64,000 nt of DNA from Streptomyces cyanogenus (GTDB lineage Bacteria; Actinomycetota; Actinomycetes; Streptomycetales; Streptomycetaceae). Positions 1 to 9,126 of this stretch are shown piece after piece (the stretch's first letter is position 1; each line of letters begins with the position of its first letter). The translations under genes and the position numbers were made by a program. The DNA lies in NCBI RefSeq assembly GCF_017526105.1, contig NZ_CP071839.1:372001-436000 (forward strand). The letters run 5' to 3'. The notes under the pieces were generated by a model. That model saw only the letters and a list, made by a program, of their open reading frames with translations, was not told the origin of the DNA and searched no databases.

Positions 1-893
1 CGGCCGGCCTCCTGGAGCTTGTCACGGGGGACGAGCATGCGGGTGAGAGCGATACAGGTCTGGCCTGCATTGAGGTAGCACTTGGCCACTCCGTCGGTGA
101 CCGCGGCCTCCAGGTCGGCGTCGTCCAGAATGATGTTGGGCGACTTGCCGCCGAGTTCCAGCGCCACCTTCTTGACGCTCTCCGCCGCCAGCGCCGCCAC
201 CCGCCGGCCGGCCCGGGTCGATCCGGTGAACGAGACCATCGCCACGTCGGGGTGGGTCACCAGCGCCTCACCCACCACCGGTCCGTATCCGGTCACCACG
301 TTGAGCACTCCGGCGGGCAGCCCCACGGCCTCGGCGATCTCCGCGAGGAGCATGGCGGACAGCGGAGCGACCTCGGAGGGCTTGAGCACGACGGTGCAGC
401 CCGATGCCAGCGCCATCGCCACCTTCAGGGAGACCTGGTGCAGCGGGAAGTTCCACGGTGTGATGCAGCCGACGACTCCGACGGGCTCACGGACGACATG
501 GGAGTTGCCGACCTCCTCCGGCCCGAAGTCGAAACCGGCCGCCAGTTCGGCCGCCTGGCCGAAGGTGAACACGGGCAGTCCCGACTGCAGGACCCGACTC
601 TCCTGGACAGGAGTACCGACCTCGCTCGCCACCAGGCGCGCGATCTCCTCCGCGCGCTCCTCCAGCGCGCGGTGGATGCGCCGCAGATAGTCCGCACGGA
701 CCTCGGGAGAGGCCTGGGACCACTGCTCGAATGCCCGGGCGGCGGCCCGCACCGCCCGGTCGATGTCCTCGGGCGTGCCGGCCGGGACCGAGCCGATCAC
801 GCGTTCGTCCGCGGGGTTGACGATTTCGATGACTTCGGCGTGCGGAGCCTGCGTCCACTCCCCGTCGACGAAGTGCCCGCTGTACGTCTTCAT
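1..893 (-). CDS. Aldehyde dehydrogenase, N-terminal part (gene runs off the window)
   Basis: NAD(P)+-dependent oxidation of an aldehyde to an acid is the expected reaction. The reverse-strand reading begins [15 protein letters not shown] and shows the family order: the PWNFPL segment, the KPSE segment that binds the cofactor, the FTGST Rossmann turn, [10 protein letters not shown], and the catalytic cysteine in NAGQTC close to the window edge. About 297 residues are present of a usual 470-490, so the C-terminal third lies outside. The ATG at 891-893 gives the full N-terminus expected for the family. No partner gene is visible, so the substrate cannot be stated. The family call is very secure. 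Confidence 0.93.
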   Translation of the reverse strand, partial: MKTYSGHFVDGEWTQAPHAEVIEIVNPADERVIGSVPAGTPEDIDRAVRAAARAFEQWSQASPEVRADYLRRIHRALEERAEEIARLVASEVGTPVQESRVLQSGLPVFTFGQAAELAAGFDFGPEEVGNSHVVREPVGVVGCITPWNFPLHQVSLKVAMALASGCTVVLKPSEVAPLSAMLLAEIAEAVGLPAGVLNVVTGYGPVVGEALVTHPDVAMVSFTGSTRAGRRVAALAAESVKKVALELGGKSPNIILDDADLEAAVTDGVAKCYLNAGQTCIALTRMLVPRDKLQEAG

Positions 894-1341
894 GGCTGCG
901 CTCCTTGCTCGGCCCGTTTTCACGGCAGTGTGCGCGAGAGATCACGACGAGGTCGATGGGGCGGTGAAGCGGGATCGGGCCCGCCTGATTGTGCATCTGC
1001 ACAAGGGCGGATGGTGCTTGATTTCCCGCCAGGATTTCATCCCGGCTGCTGTGCGCGGGGACCGACGTCGCCGGCGACGTGGCTACCTCCGGCCGGCGAC
1101 TTGTCGAGTGCGGCGTGGCAGTGGTTGAGCGTTTCGGGCGCGTGGTGGCCCGGTAGCTGCCCGTGCCGTACTTCGGGCTGATCAAGGCGTCCGGTGGAGG
1201 GCATCCCCCGCTTCGGACGGCCGGCTCGCGGGCGTCCTCCGCCGGGTGGCGGCCGCCAGCCGCCGCGTCCGCCCTGGCAGCCTGCTCGCGACTGCCTCAG
1301 CCCCTGTTGCATGCTGCATGGCATACACCACAAGTTCCTGA
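894..1341. other. Intergenic stretch without a recognisable gene
   Basis: This 448-base stretch holds the promoter of the leftward aldehyde dehydrogenase gene. Open frames on both strands have low-complexity Arg/Pro/Gly translations and no family resemblance. I see no RNA gene or convincing dyad. Confidence 0.5.
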
Positions 1342-1823
1342 CAGGTAGTCGGGCTCGATGTGCTGCAGACGGCCAACGAACTGCGCACAAGGCTGCCACG
1401 GCCTCCACCGCCGTGGGACATCGACCTCGTCGGCGTCCGTGACGCCCTGGCACGCACCGGCGCAGGGCTCGTCGTGGAGCCGACCTCAGCCCACGTGTGC
1501 GGCGCTTCCCTGCCGGGTGTGCTGGTACCCGGTATCACCCACAAGCAGCCGGAGCCGCTGCTGAAGCGGACGCAGGCCAAGGGGCAGCAGCCCGCGCGTG
1601 ACCTGCTGCTCCGCTACCGCGCCGAAGACGTTCCCGTGGCCGCGGCCTGCACCGCGACCTTCCTGCTCGCCGAAGGCGGCATCCTCAACGACCTTGATGC
1701 AACGCCAACGCCCAGCTGGTGGCTCGCTCCCTGGTTTTCGGCGCCGCTACCCTGAGGGGTCTGGTGCGCCTCTGTCGCGTGCGGGACGGGCCGCCGACCG
1801 CGCGATGGCCCTGGTGCAGGCAT
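1342..1823 (+). pseudogene. Degenerate GlxA-family (DJ-1/PfpI-AraC) regulator fragment
   Basis: The frame beginning QVVGLDVLQTANELRTRL reads like the amidase-like N-terminal domain of GlxA-type AraC regulators, including AAACTATFLLAEGGILN, the hallmark segment around the nucleophile-elbow cysteine. Near 1735 the family segment WWLAPWF is followed by RRRYPE only after a change of frame, showing a frameshift. Similarity fades around 1850 and no AraC helix-turn-helix follows. No good start codon or ribosome site precedes it, so both ends are lost. An intact member of the family lies at 62497-63453. I infer a dead relic. Confidence 0.7.
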
Positions 1824-3932
1824 TCAACCATCTGTCCTGGGCGCGTTGCGGGCCCTGAATGCCTCCTCCACACGGTCCTGGAGCCTCGCGTGGCGGAACT
1901 GGTAGACGGGCCCCACAGTTCGCAGGACGTGACGCTCGCGAGCATCGGAGAGAAACCTGATCAAGCGGACCGGCGTTTCGTTCCTCCGACGCAGTTGGAG
2001 GCTCGCAAGGAATGTGCGCCAGGTCACCGATCCCACCAGGCTCAGCGCCAGGCTGAGCAGGAGGCCCCCCACCATGACCAGCGCGATCCCGGACAGGAAT
2101 CCGTCGATGATTCCGAAGATCCGCTCGTGCGTCAGTTCGGCGAGCAGACCGAGGCAGGATCCCCCGATGACGCTGCCAACGAGGCCCCCAGCGATTCCTG
2201 CGGTCAACGTGTACTGACGGTCCTGTCGCCAGCACGAGACAGGATCGATGGGAGTTTGGCTGTCGGCGCTGCGGTTGCTGAGACCCGTGACGAATCCACC
2301 CACCACACCGGCGAGGAGGCCGAACACAAGGCCGCCGAAAAGCATGACGAGGCGGCCATGCGCGAGGAGGAGAGCGACGCCCACTGCCAGTCCAAGAGCT
2401 CCCCCGCCGACAATCCCGAACTGGAAGTTCTCGCGGACGACAAAATCTCTCCATTGCAGACGGCCCAGTAACTGAGGGGAGTCCCCGGCGCGTCCGTACG
2501 TGAGCGACATCGTTACGGAGAGACCCACTGTCGCACCGGCTCCCAGTCCGGCCGCCGGTCCCGCCCAGCAGAAGCCCACTGCTCCGGCGAGGACTCCCAG
2601 GAACAGGCAACTGGCTGTCGTTCTCGGCCATGCCGGTCGCCACTGGGGAACCTGCCACCAGGCGAGGTCGCGGGTTCCCTCGCTGTTCATCCGATGCGCT
2701 ATGGCGCCGAGCCAGCGCTCGGCCTGGGCGAGACTGTAGCGACTGTGCGGCTGTCCCGGCCGGTCGTCGTCATAGGCGGCGGGCAGGACTCGGGCGAGAA
2801 GGTGGTCCTCCACCGCCGCCCGGTCCGCGAATCGTTCCAGTTCGAAGCGCTGGTCAGTGCGGTAGGTGTCGCGCATCAGCGTGAGCATCAGGGGTGTGTC
2901 CAGTGCCTGAGCCACTGCGCCTGAGGGGTCCATTCGGATGTGCTGCACCAATGCGCGCCAAGCGTCTGGGAGCGGCTGCGTCTGGCAGCGCGTCAGGTAC
3001 TCCGCCGCATCCTCGGCGCTGACTGGCAGCAGCTGGAGCCCGGCGGAGCCGGACAGGGGTCCCGCCGCGGATACGGCCGTCAGTAGCTCGTCCACGCGGC
3101 TCAACATGACCAGGCGGAAGCTCGCCTGCTCGTCCAGCGCCCGCAGTGCTACGGGGCGTACAGGCTGGGGTATCTCGTCCAGGCCGTCCAGGAAGACGGC
3201 GATCCGGCCCGTGCCGATGAGTCGGGAGACGACGCCGCCCGCGTGTTCTTCGGACTTCCTGAACATGTAGTCCGTGGCAAGCCGTGTGACGAGCCAGTCG
3301 TGCAGTCGCTGATTCAGCGGGTCCCAACCGCTCAGAGTGAGCAGCACTGGTACGGGGACTCTGGCGCGCGCGGTGGGGTCCAGCGCCTCACGATGCGCGA
3401 GTGCATCGAGCAGCAACCTGATGGCGGCGCCGCTCTTGCCGGCTCCGCCTGCTCCGACGATCACCATCCGGCCGGAGTCCAACGCACCGTAGAGGCGGAA
3501 GAGGTCCCGAACGGCACCCGACTCCAGATCCGCGACAGTGATCGGTTCCAGCCCCGGGAGGGTCTCGAACCGCCGTGAGCCGTTCCCTACACCCACAGCG
3601 TCGGCCGCCGGACCTGACAAAGGAAGATTCGACCATCTCCACCGCACCGGTACGGGGCTCGGATGCAAAAGCCGCCGTTCGCTCGCCGCGGCACTCCACT
3701 GCACCTTGACCCGCTCAGCCAACTCGTCGGCAAAGCGGCGCAGAGCCGGTTCGGTGAGTTCCGCCCGAGGCCTGCGGTTCGTCAGAAATAACGCGGCGCT
3801 GGCGGCAGGAACGACGATAGCGCCGATCCCCTGGACGAGGGTGGCCGCTGAGTCCCGGTCATGGGAACGGAAGATGAACGCAAGGGCGACGAAAACGACG
3901 AAGAGGATAACCAGTAAGCCAACGATGACCAT
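1824..3932 (-). CDS. NACHT-type STAND ATPase with membrane-spanning N- and C-terminal regions
   Basis: A 702-residue membrane P-loop ATPase. Two hydrophobic segments near the N-terminus (about residues 2-21 and 35-51) are followed by a NACHT module: Walker A GAGGAGKS at 160-167, Walker B VFLDGLDE near 246-253, and downstream helices with a TPLMLTLM segment. Residues of about 430-650 hold several Gly/Ala/Leu-rich membrane helices, and the tail ends with the VYQFRHARLQDRV type of motif common in Streptomyces NACHT-membrane proteins. NACHT proteins are signal-transducing ATPases, some of them antiphage sensors, but here no effector domain or effector neighbour is visible. The 3' end abuts the GlxA relic. 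Family call firm, function unknown. Confidence 0.88.
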   Translation of the reverse strand: MVIVGLLVILFVVFVALAFIFRSHDRDSAATLVQGIGAIVVPAASAALFLTNRRPRAELTEPALRRFADELAERVKVQWSAAASERRLLHPSPVPVRWRWSNLPLSGPAADAVGVGNGSRRFETLPGLEPITVADLESGAVRDLFRLYGALDSGRMVIVGAGGAGKSGAAIRLLLDALAHREALDPTARARVPVPVLLTLSGWDPLNQRLHDWLVTRLATDYMFRKSEEHAGGVVSRLIGTGRIAVFLDGLDEIPQPVRPVALRALDEQASFRLVMLSRVDELLTAVSAAGPLSGSAGLQLLPVSAEDAAEYLTRCQTQPLPDAWRALVQHIRMDPSGAVAQALDTPLMLTLMRDTYRTDQRFELERFADRAAVEDHLLARVLPAAYDDDRPGQPHSRYSLAQAERWLGAIAHRMNSEGTRDLAWWQVPQWRPAWPRTTASCLFLGVLAGAVGFCWAGPAAGLGAGATVGLSVTMSLTYGRAGDSPQLLGRLQWRDFVVRENFQFGIVGGGALGLAVGVALLLAHGRLVMLFGGLVFGLLAGVVGGFVTGLSNRSADSQTPIDPVSCWRQDRQYTLTAGIAGGLVGSVIGGSCLGLLAELTHERIFGIIDGFLSGIALVMVGGLLLSLALSLVGSVTWRTFLASLQLRRRNETPVRLIRFLSDARERHVLRTVGPVYQFRHARLQDRVEEAFRARNAPRTDG

Positions 3933-4099
3933 TCATGCCCCCCTCTTGTCACCGTATGGGGAGTGTGTCAGACAGTTACGGGGCGTGTCCTCGAATCGGC
4001 CGTGCAGCACCGCCTACCCACCAGCGTTTCAGCCTCCGCATGCTGGTTTCGTCCCTGCAGATGGCCCCACGACTTCATCGCCCGCCCCGCAGGACGGGT

Positions 4100-4520
4100 G
4101 ACAGCCGGCCCGGCCCACCGAAGGCGGACACGCCGACGCCCACCGAGTCCTGGTCCGTGGGCGTCGGCGCGTACGGCGGCGCGTTGGTCAGCTCTGCTGC
4201 ATCTCTTGAGGTCATCGAGCGTCAGCTCGTTCATGCCGCGGTCGGCCGCACCGCTCTGGGCCCAGGCGAGGAGCACTGGGTGCGCCTGCTCGTGCCGGGC
4301 GCCGGCGGCCGTGTTCACCCCGTCGGTCTCGGTGACCTGCGCGAAGTAGGCGGCCGGGGCGCGCGTCCGCCGCCGCTGTAGCCGACGTTGTAACCGAAGG
4401 CGTAACGCTGCGGCAGGATCGACAAAGGTCGCTTCTCCTTTCGGGACCAGAACAGACCGCGGCCGCTGATGAACTGGCTGACGGTGTAATCAGGACGCAG
4501 GTCGAGCGGAGCGTGCGTCT
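4100..4520 (-). pseudogene. Frameshifted coding remnant, family not recognised
   Basis: Two protein-like pieces lie end to end in different frames. The first contains DYTVSQFISGRGLFWSRKEK and QRYAFGYNVGYSGGG. After a shift near 4350 the second continues AYFAQVTETDGVNTAAGARH and then MNELTLDDLKR. Both pieces have coding-like third positions and varied composition, unlike the Arg/Pro shadow frames around them. No start codon with a ribosome site is evident. I do not recognise the family and read it as a decayed gene. Confidence 0.45.
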
Positions 4521-4794
4521 GGTTGGCCGACGGGCTGTCGGGCGGTCTGCCATGCCCTCGGTTCAGGGTGGTGTGCGACCCGTGCAGGCCATGCGTCATC
4601 AGCCGGCCCGAATGTCTGTCGAGGAGGAGGTCGACAAGGCGGGCAAGGGTGTGGCAGCCGTTGCCCGAGTAGCCGAGCCGATCCCCCAGCCTTCCCCCTC
4701 GGGCGCGAGCCGGAGGGTGGGGTGCAGCCGACGCACACCGCGGCAAGGGACGCCAGAGGTTAGGGGGGCCCGGGCCCGGCGTATGCCGAGGCCC

Positions 4795-5222
4795 TCAGCC
4801 CTGAATCGAGAAGAACAGCGTGTCCATGGTGTGTCCGTACCGGTGAGCGGTCTGCCATTCGTCGTGCTCGACCCGCATCCTCTCCGTGAGGCTCCGGACC
4901 TCATGGGTGAAGGCGTTGTCCATGCGGTCCAGGACCGCGGCGTAGGCGTCGCCGAGTGGCCTGGCCTTCACCAGTGGCAGACGGCCGATGGCCGGGTGGC
5001 CGTCTGTGGGCGCCAGGATATGGAAGGGGATCTAGTCGGGCGGCCCGGCGAACCGGAAGTCAAGCGGCAGCAGGTCCTCGGGGACGCCGAGACGCCGCAG
5101 TTCGTCGCTCATACGCCCGAAGAACGTGGAAAGCTTGGCGTACACGCCGAAATCCATGGGGTCGGGCCCGCTCCAGTCGATGATGTGCCGGCGCGCCTTG
5201 TCCGGGCGCTGGGGGTGTCGTT
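4795..5222 (-). pseudogene. Gene remnant with an in-frame TAG stop, family not recognised
   Basis: The reverse-strand frame gives normal globular sequence: HIIDWSGPDPMDFGVY, LRRLGVPEDLLPLDF, then FAGPPD followed by an amber codon (5032-5034), after which the same frame resumes with IPFHILAPTDGHPAIGR and runs to SIQG before a TGA at 4795-4797. The sequence on both sides of the amber codon looks coding, so a point mutation is the simplest reading. The 5' end is not definable and merges with the tail of the XRE gene. About 140 residues remain. Function unknown. Confidence 0.6.
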
Positions 5223-5225
5223 GAG

Positions 5226-6080
5226 TTATTCGCGGACTTGAGCGTCCACTGTGGAGTGCGCGTCAGCGCAGTCCGTGCCCAGGCCCGCGAGCAGGCGCAG
5301 CCCGTCCTCGGTGGGGCTGCCGGGAGCTGCGGAGAGCACCACCAACTCCCTGCCCGATTCGTCGGGCAGGACGAAGTTCTCCTGGTGCAGTTCCAGCAGC
5401 CCGACCAGCGGGTGCCGGTACGCTTTGCGTCCATGGGTGCGGGCGCGCACGTCCGCCCGGGCCCAGAGGCGGCGGAAGCGCTCGCTGCCCATTGCCAGCT
5501 CACCGATGAGCGAGGCCAGGCGGGGATCCTCGGGGTATTTGCCGGCGGCCAGGCGCAGGTGCCCGACCACGTCGACGGTGCATGTCTCCCAGTCCGCGTA
5601 CAGGCCGTGCTCGGCCTCCTCCAGGAAGATGTGCCGGGCGATGTTCAGGCCCGGCATCGGCCGGCCGAAGAGGAGCCCGGCGAGGCGGTTCCCGGCGAGT
5701 ACCTCCAGGCGGTGGTCCATGATCAGTGCGGGTGCGTCGGCGACCAGGGCCAGGACCCGCAGCAGCTCCGGCCGGACCCGCCCGCCCGGCGCCTTCGCCC
5801 GGCGGCGGCGCTGCCGGGCGAGCCGGTCAAGGTGCCCGCGTTCGGTCTCGTCGAGGCCGAGGACGCGGGCGAGCGCGTCGAGGACCTGCTCGGAGGGCTG
5901 GGTCGCGCGGCCCTGCTCCAGGCGCACGTAGTAGTCGACGCTGACTCCGGACAGGTGCGCGACCTCTTCGCGGCGCAGCCCTTCGACCCGGCGGCGGCTG
6001 TCGGTGGGGATTCCCACGGCCGCCGGATCGACTCGGGAACGCCTAGTCCGCAGGAAGCTCGCAAGATCGTCCATGCCCAC
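5226..6080 (-). CDS. XRE-family regulator with MmyB-like ligand-binding domain
   Basis: A 284-residue cytoplasmic DNA-binding protein. The N-terminal helix-turn-helix (about residues 8-78) carries RREEVAHLSGVSVDYYVRLE, the signature of the Streptomyces XRE/MmyB group. The rest (about 100-270) is the PAS-like ligand-binding domain, with HRLEVLAGNRLAGLLFG and RRLWARADVRART. These proteins usually repress an adjacent oxidoreductase gene and respond to small molecules. Here a quinone oxidoreductase diverges 132 bases away, with a palindrome in the shared gap, which fits that arrangement. The start at 6080 gives the standard MDDLASFLRTRRSRVDP-type N-terminus after MG. Confidence 0.92.
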   Translation of the reverse strand: MGMDDLASFLRTRRSRVDPAAVGIPTDSRRRVEGLRREEVAHLSGVSVDYYVRLEQGRATQPSEQVLDALARVLGLDETERGHLDRLARQRRRRAKAPGGRVRPELLRVLALVADAPALIMDHRLEVLAGNRLAGLLFGRPMPGLNIARHIFLEEAEHGLYADWETCTVDVVGHLRLAAGKYPEDPRLASLIGELAMGSERFRRLWARADVRARTHGRKAYRHPLVGLLELHQENFVLPDESGRELVVLSAAPGSPTEDGLRLLAGLGTDCADAHSTVDAQVRE

Positions 6081-6121
6081 AGTATGACCTCGGTGGTGCC
6101 TGTGAAGGTGGTCCTGCTGTT

Positions 6122-6136
6122 ACCAGGAAGTCTGGT
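6122..6136. promoter_or_regulatory. Palindrome in the XRE/quinone oxidoreductase gap
   Basis: ACCAG-GAAGT-CTGGT is a perfect 5-5-5 inverted repeat between the two divergent genes, 76 bases before the oxidoreductase start. It is a candidate operator for the XRE/MmyB regulator. That role is inferred from position only. Confidence 0.4.
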
Positions 6137-6212
6137 CCGATGGAAAAGGCGTCCCTGAACGCCGGGCGCCGTGGCGTCCAGGATCGAAGGCATCCGATCC
6201 GAAGGAGTTCCC

Positions 6213-6992
6213 ATGAAGACGCTGATCGTCTATGCCCACCCGGAGCCGAAGTCGCTCAACGGCTCGCTGAAGGACCTCGCGGTGTCCACGTTGGAAGGCG
6301 CCGGGCACGAGGTACGGGTGAGCGATCTGTACGCGATGGGCTGGAAGGCGGTCGTGGACGCCACGGACTACGGCCCCGCCGCCTCAAGTCCGTTGAAGGT
6401 CGCCTGGGATTCGGGCCGCGCCTTCGAAACCGGGACGCTCACCCCGGACGTCCTGGTCGAGCAGGAGAAGCTGCTGTGGGCCGACACGATCGTTTTCCAG
6501 TTCCCGCTGTGGTGGTACTCGATGCCGGCGATCCTCAAGGGCTGGGTGGACCGGGTGTTCACCTTCCGCTTCGCATACGGCGTCGGCGAGCACAGCGACA
6601 CCAAGTACGGCGAGCGCTTCGGCGAAGGCACCCTCGCGGGCAGAAGGGCTCTGCTGTCGCTGACCGTCGGCGGCCCGGAGTCGCACTACTCCGCTCGCGG
6701 GATCAACGGCCCCATCGACGATCTGCTGTTCCCGATCCATCACGGCATCCTCTACTACCCGGGCATCGAGGTGCTGCCCCCATTCGTGCTGTACGGCACC
6801 GACCGCATGACCGACGAGGACTACGCGGACGCCGCCAAGGCATGGGAGCAGCGCCTGCTCACCCTGGAGTCGACCGAGCCGATCCCGTTCCGGCGGCAGA
6901 ACTTCGGCGACTACGAGATTCCCTCGCTGCACCTGAAGGAGGGGCTGGAGCCCGCGGGCCGCACGGGTTTCGGCCTCCACGTGCGGGGCTGA
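6213..6992 (+). CDS. NAD(P)H:quinone oxidoreductase, flavodoxin-like fold
   Basis: A 259-residue flavoprotein of the NQO1/MdaB/YwrO type, expected to reduce quinones or other electrophiles by two electrons using NAD(P)H. It begins MKTLIVYAHPEPKSLNGSL, the FMN/FAD phosphate-binding loop. It then shows FQFPLWWYSMPAILKGWVDR, the strongest signature of the family, and LTVGGPESHY near the middle. The ATG at 6213 is preceded by GAAGGAG at 6201-6207 with good spacing; the longer open frame upstream has no ribosome site. It diverges from an XRE/MmyB regulator, the usual arrangement for inducible redox enzymes. Confidence 0.92.
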   Translation: MKTLIVYAHPEPKSLNGSLKDLAVSTLEGAGHEVRVSDLYAMGWKAVVDATDYGPAASSPLKVAWDSGRAFETGTLTPDVLVEQEKLLWADTIVFQFPLWWYSMPAILKGWVDRVFTFRFAYGVGEHSDTKYGERFGEGTLAGRRALLSLTVGGPESHYSARGINGPIDDLLFPIHHGILYYPGIEVLPPFVLYGTDRMTDEDYADAAKAWEQRLLTLESTEPIPFRRQNFGDYEIPSLHLKEGLEPAGRTGFGLHVRG

Positions 6993-7704
6993 CGGCCGGC
7001 GATGAACACGACGAACCGGGGCGCGAACCCTGGTAGCGGCCCGAGGGCGGTGGCGACCGACGCGACCGGCTACCTGCTGCCACTCCCCTGAGCACCCCTG
7101 CTCCGCAGCCCGAGCCGGAGCCGGCCCCGAGCTTCGACCGACGAAGCCACTACGGCCGTCACACCGATCGGGCTGCGCCGCCCTGTTTCGGGACCGTTGA
7201 CCTTGCGTCTTCAGTTGGGAGACGAGCGAGACGATCCCCTTCCAGAACGCGAGCACGCTTGCTGACGGGCCTGCCGGGTGCGCACAGCGTGCTGCGCATT
7301 CTGGGTGAACATGGAACAGTCCGGCGACCAGCCTCTCGAACCCTCGGAGGAGGCGCCAGAGCCCCGGAGTCTGCGCGGTGCTGCCAGCTCATCCTGCCTG
7401 ATGCACCCCGACGAACTCGCGGGCCTCCTCGCTTCGAACCCACCCTCCGTCACGCGTCCATGCCAAAGCAGCACTCGAATTCTGGGAGCCCGGTGGTTTC
7501 GGATTTCGACCGGCGTAGTTGTCCCGAGGGCCTGATCACGGGCGACAGTTACGCGGGCGCGGACTGAGTGCCGGCGGGCACGGCCCGGTCACGGTACTGC
7601 GCTGCAAGGCGTGCGCCTGGAACGGGACCAGATGCGCAGTGGGCATGCCGACTAGCTCTCCAGTCACGCTTCGGGTCTCCGACTGGCTTGGATCACCGCT
7701 CCAC
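6993..7704. other. Non-coding stretch
   Basis: About 700 bases follow the oxidoreductase with no frame showing family similarity. Translations on both strands are short and biased. No transfer RNA, strong hairpin or repeat was found by eye. Confidence 0.45.
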
Positions 7705-7875
7705 TCAGTTGGTCTTCACCGCAAGTACCGGGTTGAGAGGCTGCACGAGTGCCTTGGTGGCGACGGCCACGAGACGCGCGGGCGCGTCCCCGTCCACCAA
7801 CGCGCTCACGTACTCGATGGCCTCCGCAGGCGAGAGCACAGGCAGTCTCTGGCGCAGTGTCCGCACAGCATGCAT
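7705..7875 (-). CDS. Small ORF, 56 residues, possible gene or C-terminal remnant
   Basis: The frame reads MHAVRTLRQRLPVLSPAEAI and ends with PLNPVLAVKTN. Composition is protein-like (AEAIEYVSALVDGDAPARLV) and third codon positions are mostly G or C, unlike the overlapping frames. The ATG at 7873-7875 has no clear ribosome site, so this may be the tail of a lost larger gene. It diverges from the hydrolase at 7994. I do not recognise it. Confidence 0.4.
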   Translation of the reverse strand: MHAVRTLRQRLPVLSPAEAIEYVSALVDGDAPARLVAVATKALVQPLNPVLAVKTN

Positions 7876-7993
7876 GCGTCCGCGTGTCGTTGCGGCGCGG
7901 CCGCTGGGCCCACAAGCCGACCGCGCATCTGGAAAGCACCCGCCGGACTGGAAGACCAGCGCTCAGGAGAGGTGGCGTCCCTACGATGTCGCC

Positions 7994-8863
7994 ATGATGA
8001 TCTATGGACAGGGACAGCCGCTGATACGTGTCCTGCACGACGAGTCCCGACGTGACCTGCGGGACCCGACTCGTCCGCGCCCTGTCCGTCTTTACGTGTG
8101 GGAGCCGAACCGCCCACAGGCTGCACCAGCTCCGCTGGTCGTCGTCTCTCACGGCACCGGAGGTTCGGGCAGCAACATGAAGTGGCTGGTACGACCGCTG
8201 CACGAGGCGGGATTCCGGGTCGTTGCCCTTGATCACCACGGCAACAACTACGTCGACGGCTACGAGCCGGAGGGCTTTCTCCACGTATGGGATCGGCCCC
8301 GGGACGTCTCCTTCGCCCTCGAAGCACTGGCCCGGGAACAGCCGCTTGGTCCGGTCGGCGTGGCAGGCTTCTCCCTCGGCGCTTACACGGCGGCGGCCCT
8401 TGCCGGGGCCCGTATCGATCCGCAGATCCTGTGGGCTGTACTGACGGGAACGATCCCTCTACCGGAGATCCCCGAGTTCCCCGGCGCGCTGGAGGCGCTG
8501 CGGAAGAAGCATCCACTGGACAAGTGGTCACGACGTGCGTTGGATGCCGCCGCAGCAGACCTATCGGATCCCCGAGTGCGGGCGGTCTTCCAAATAGCCC
8601 CTGGAGTCGGCGGTCTCGTAACCCCGGAGAGCCTGGCAAGCGTGCGGGTGCCCGTGGGCATCCGCTGGGGTGGAGCAGACACGGTCAATCCGTACGACGT
8701 CGACACCAGGCCGTACCTGGAGCACATCCCTACAGCGACTGGCAGCTCGGCCGGCCCCGACGTCCGTCACGATGACTTCTTCGCCCCGGAACCCGTCGAC
8801 CCGACTGTCCGCGTTCGAGTCGGCAGGGAGGCGGCCGACTTCTTCCAGCAGCACCTGGGCTGA
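7994..8863 (+). CDS. Alpha/beta hydrolase, dienelactone-hydrolase/PAF-AH-like
   Basis: A 289-residue serine hydrolase. The sequence shows the oxyanion-hole segment VVVSHGTGGSGSNM (about residues 53-66), the nucleophile elbow GVAGFSLGAYTAAAL with serine in GFSLG (about 126), a likely acid in the VPVGIRWGGADTV strand, and a C-terminal histidine in VRHDDFF. A large insertion between elbow and acid resembles predicted dienelactone hydrolases. No signal peptide is present, so it should be cytoplasmic. Two ATGs lie in tandem (7994, 7997); the first is used here. The longer open frame reaching back to 7568 has no family sequence and was trimmed. Substrate unknown. Confidence 0.85.
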   Translation: MMIYGQGQPLIRVLHDESRRDLRDPTRPRPVRLYVWEPNRPQAAPAPLVVVSHGTGGSGSNMKWLVRPLHEAGFRVVALDHHGNNYVDGYEPEGFLHVWDRPRDVSFALEALAREQPLGPVGVAGFSLGAYTAAALAGARIDPQILWAVLTGTIPLPEIPEFPGALEALRKKHPLDKWSRRALDAAAADLSDPRVRAVFQIAPGVGGLVTPESLASVRVPVGIRWGGADTVNPYDVDTRPYLEHIPTATGSSAGPDVRHDDFFAPEPVDPTVRVRVGREAADFFQQHLG

Positions 8864-9126
8864 GCCTCGGCGGATACGACTTCGTCGTGGAGCACGGGGC
8901 TACCAGCAGTGAGCCGCAAGGCAGCCACGGGAAGCATTTGAAACCGCTATGCGGTTCCGTGCACTTGCTCAGCTCCATGAGGGGCACTTTTTGCGTGCTC
9001 GTCTTGCTCCATCAGCTGTGGTGGTTGCCGTCGCTGGTGTCTTCTTCAGCGCGCCGGCCGTGTCCGCGGCGACGCTGCCGTCGACCAACACACCGCTCAC
9101 CAGAGCCCGTGGCAGGCTCATGCCGC

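Noticed and set aside
7420..7460. Possible T-arm-like text (TTCGAACCC) suggesting a tRNA
   Set aside because: No matching acceptor stem, D-arm or anticodon arm can be folded around it.
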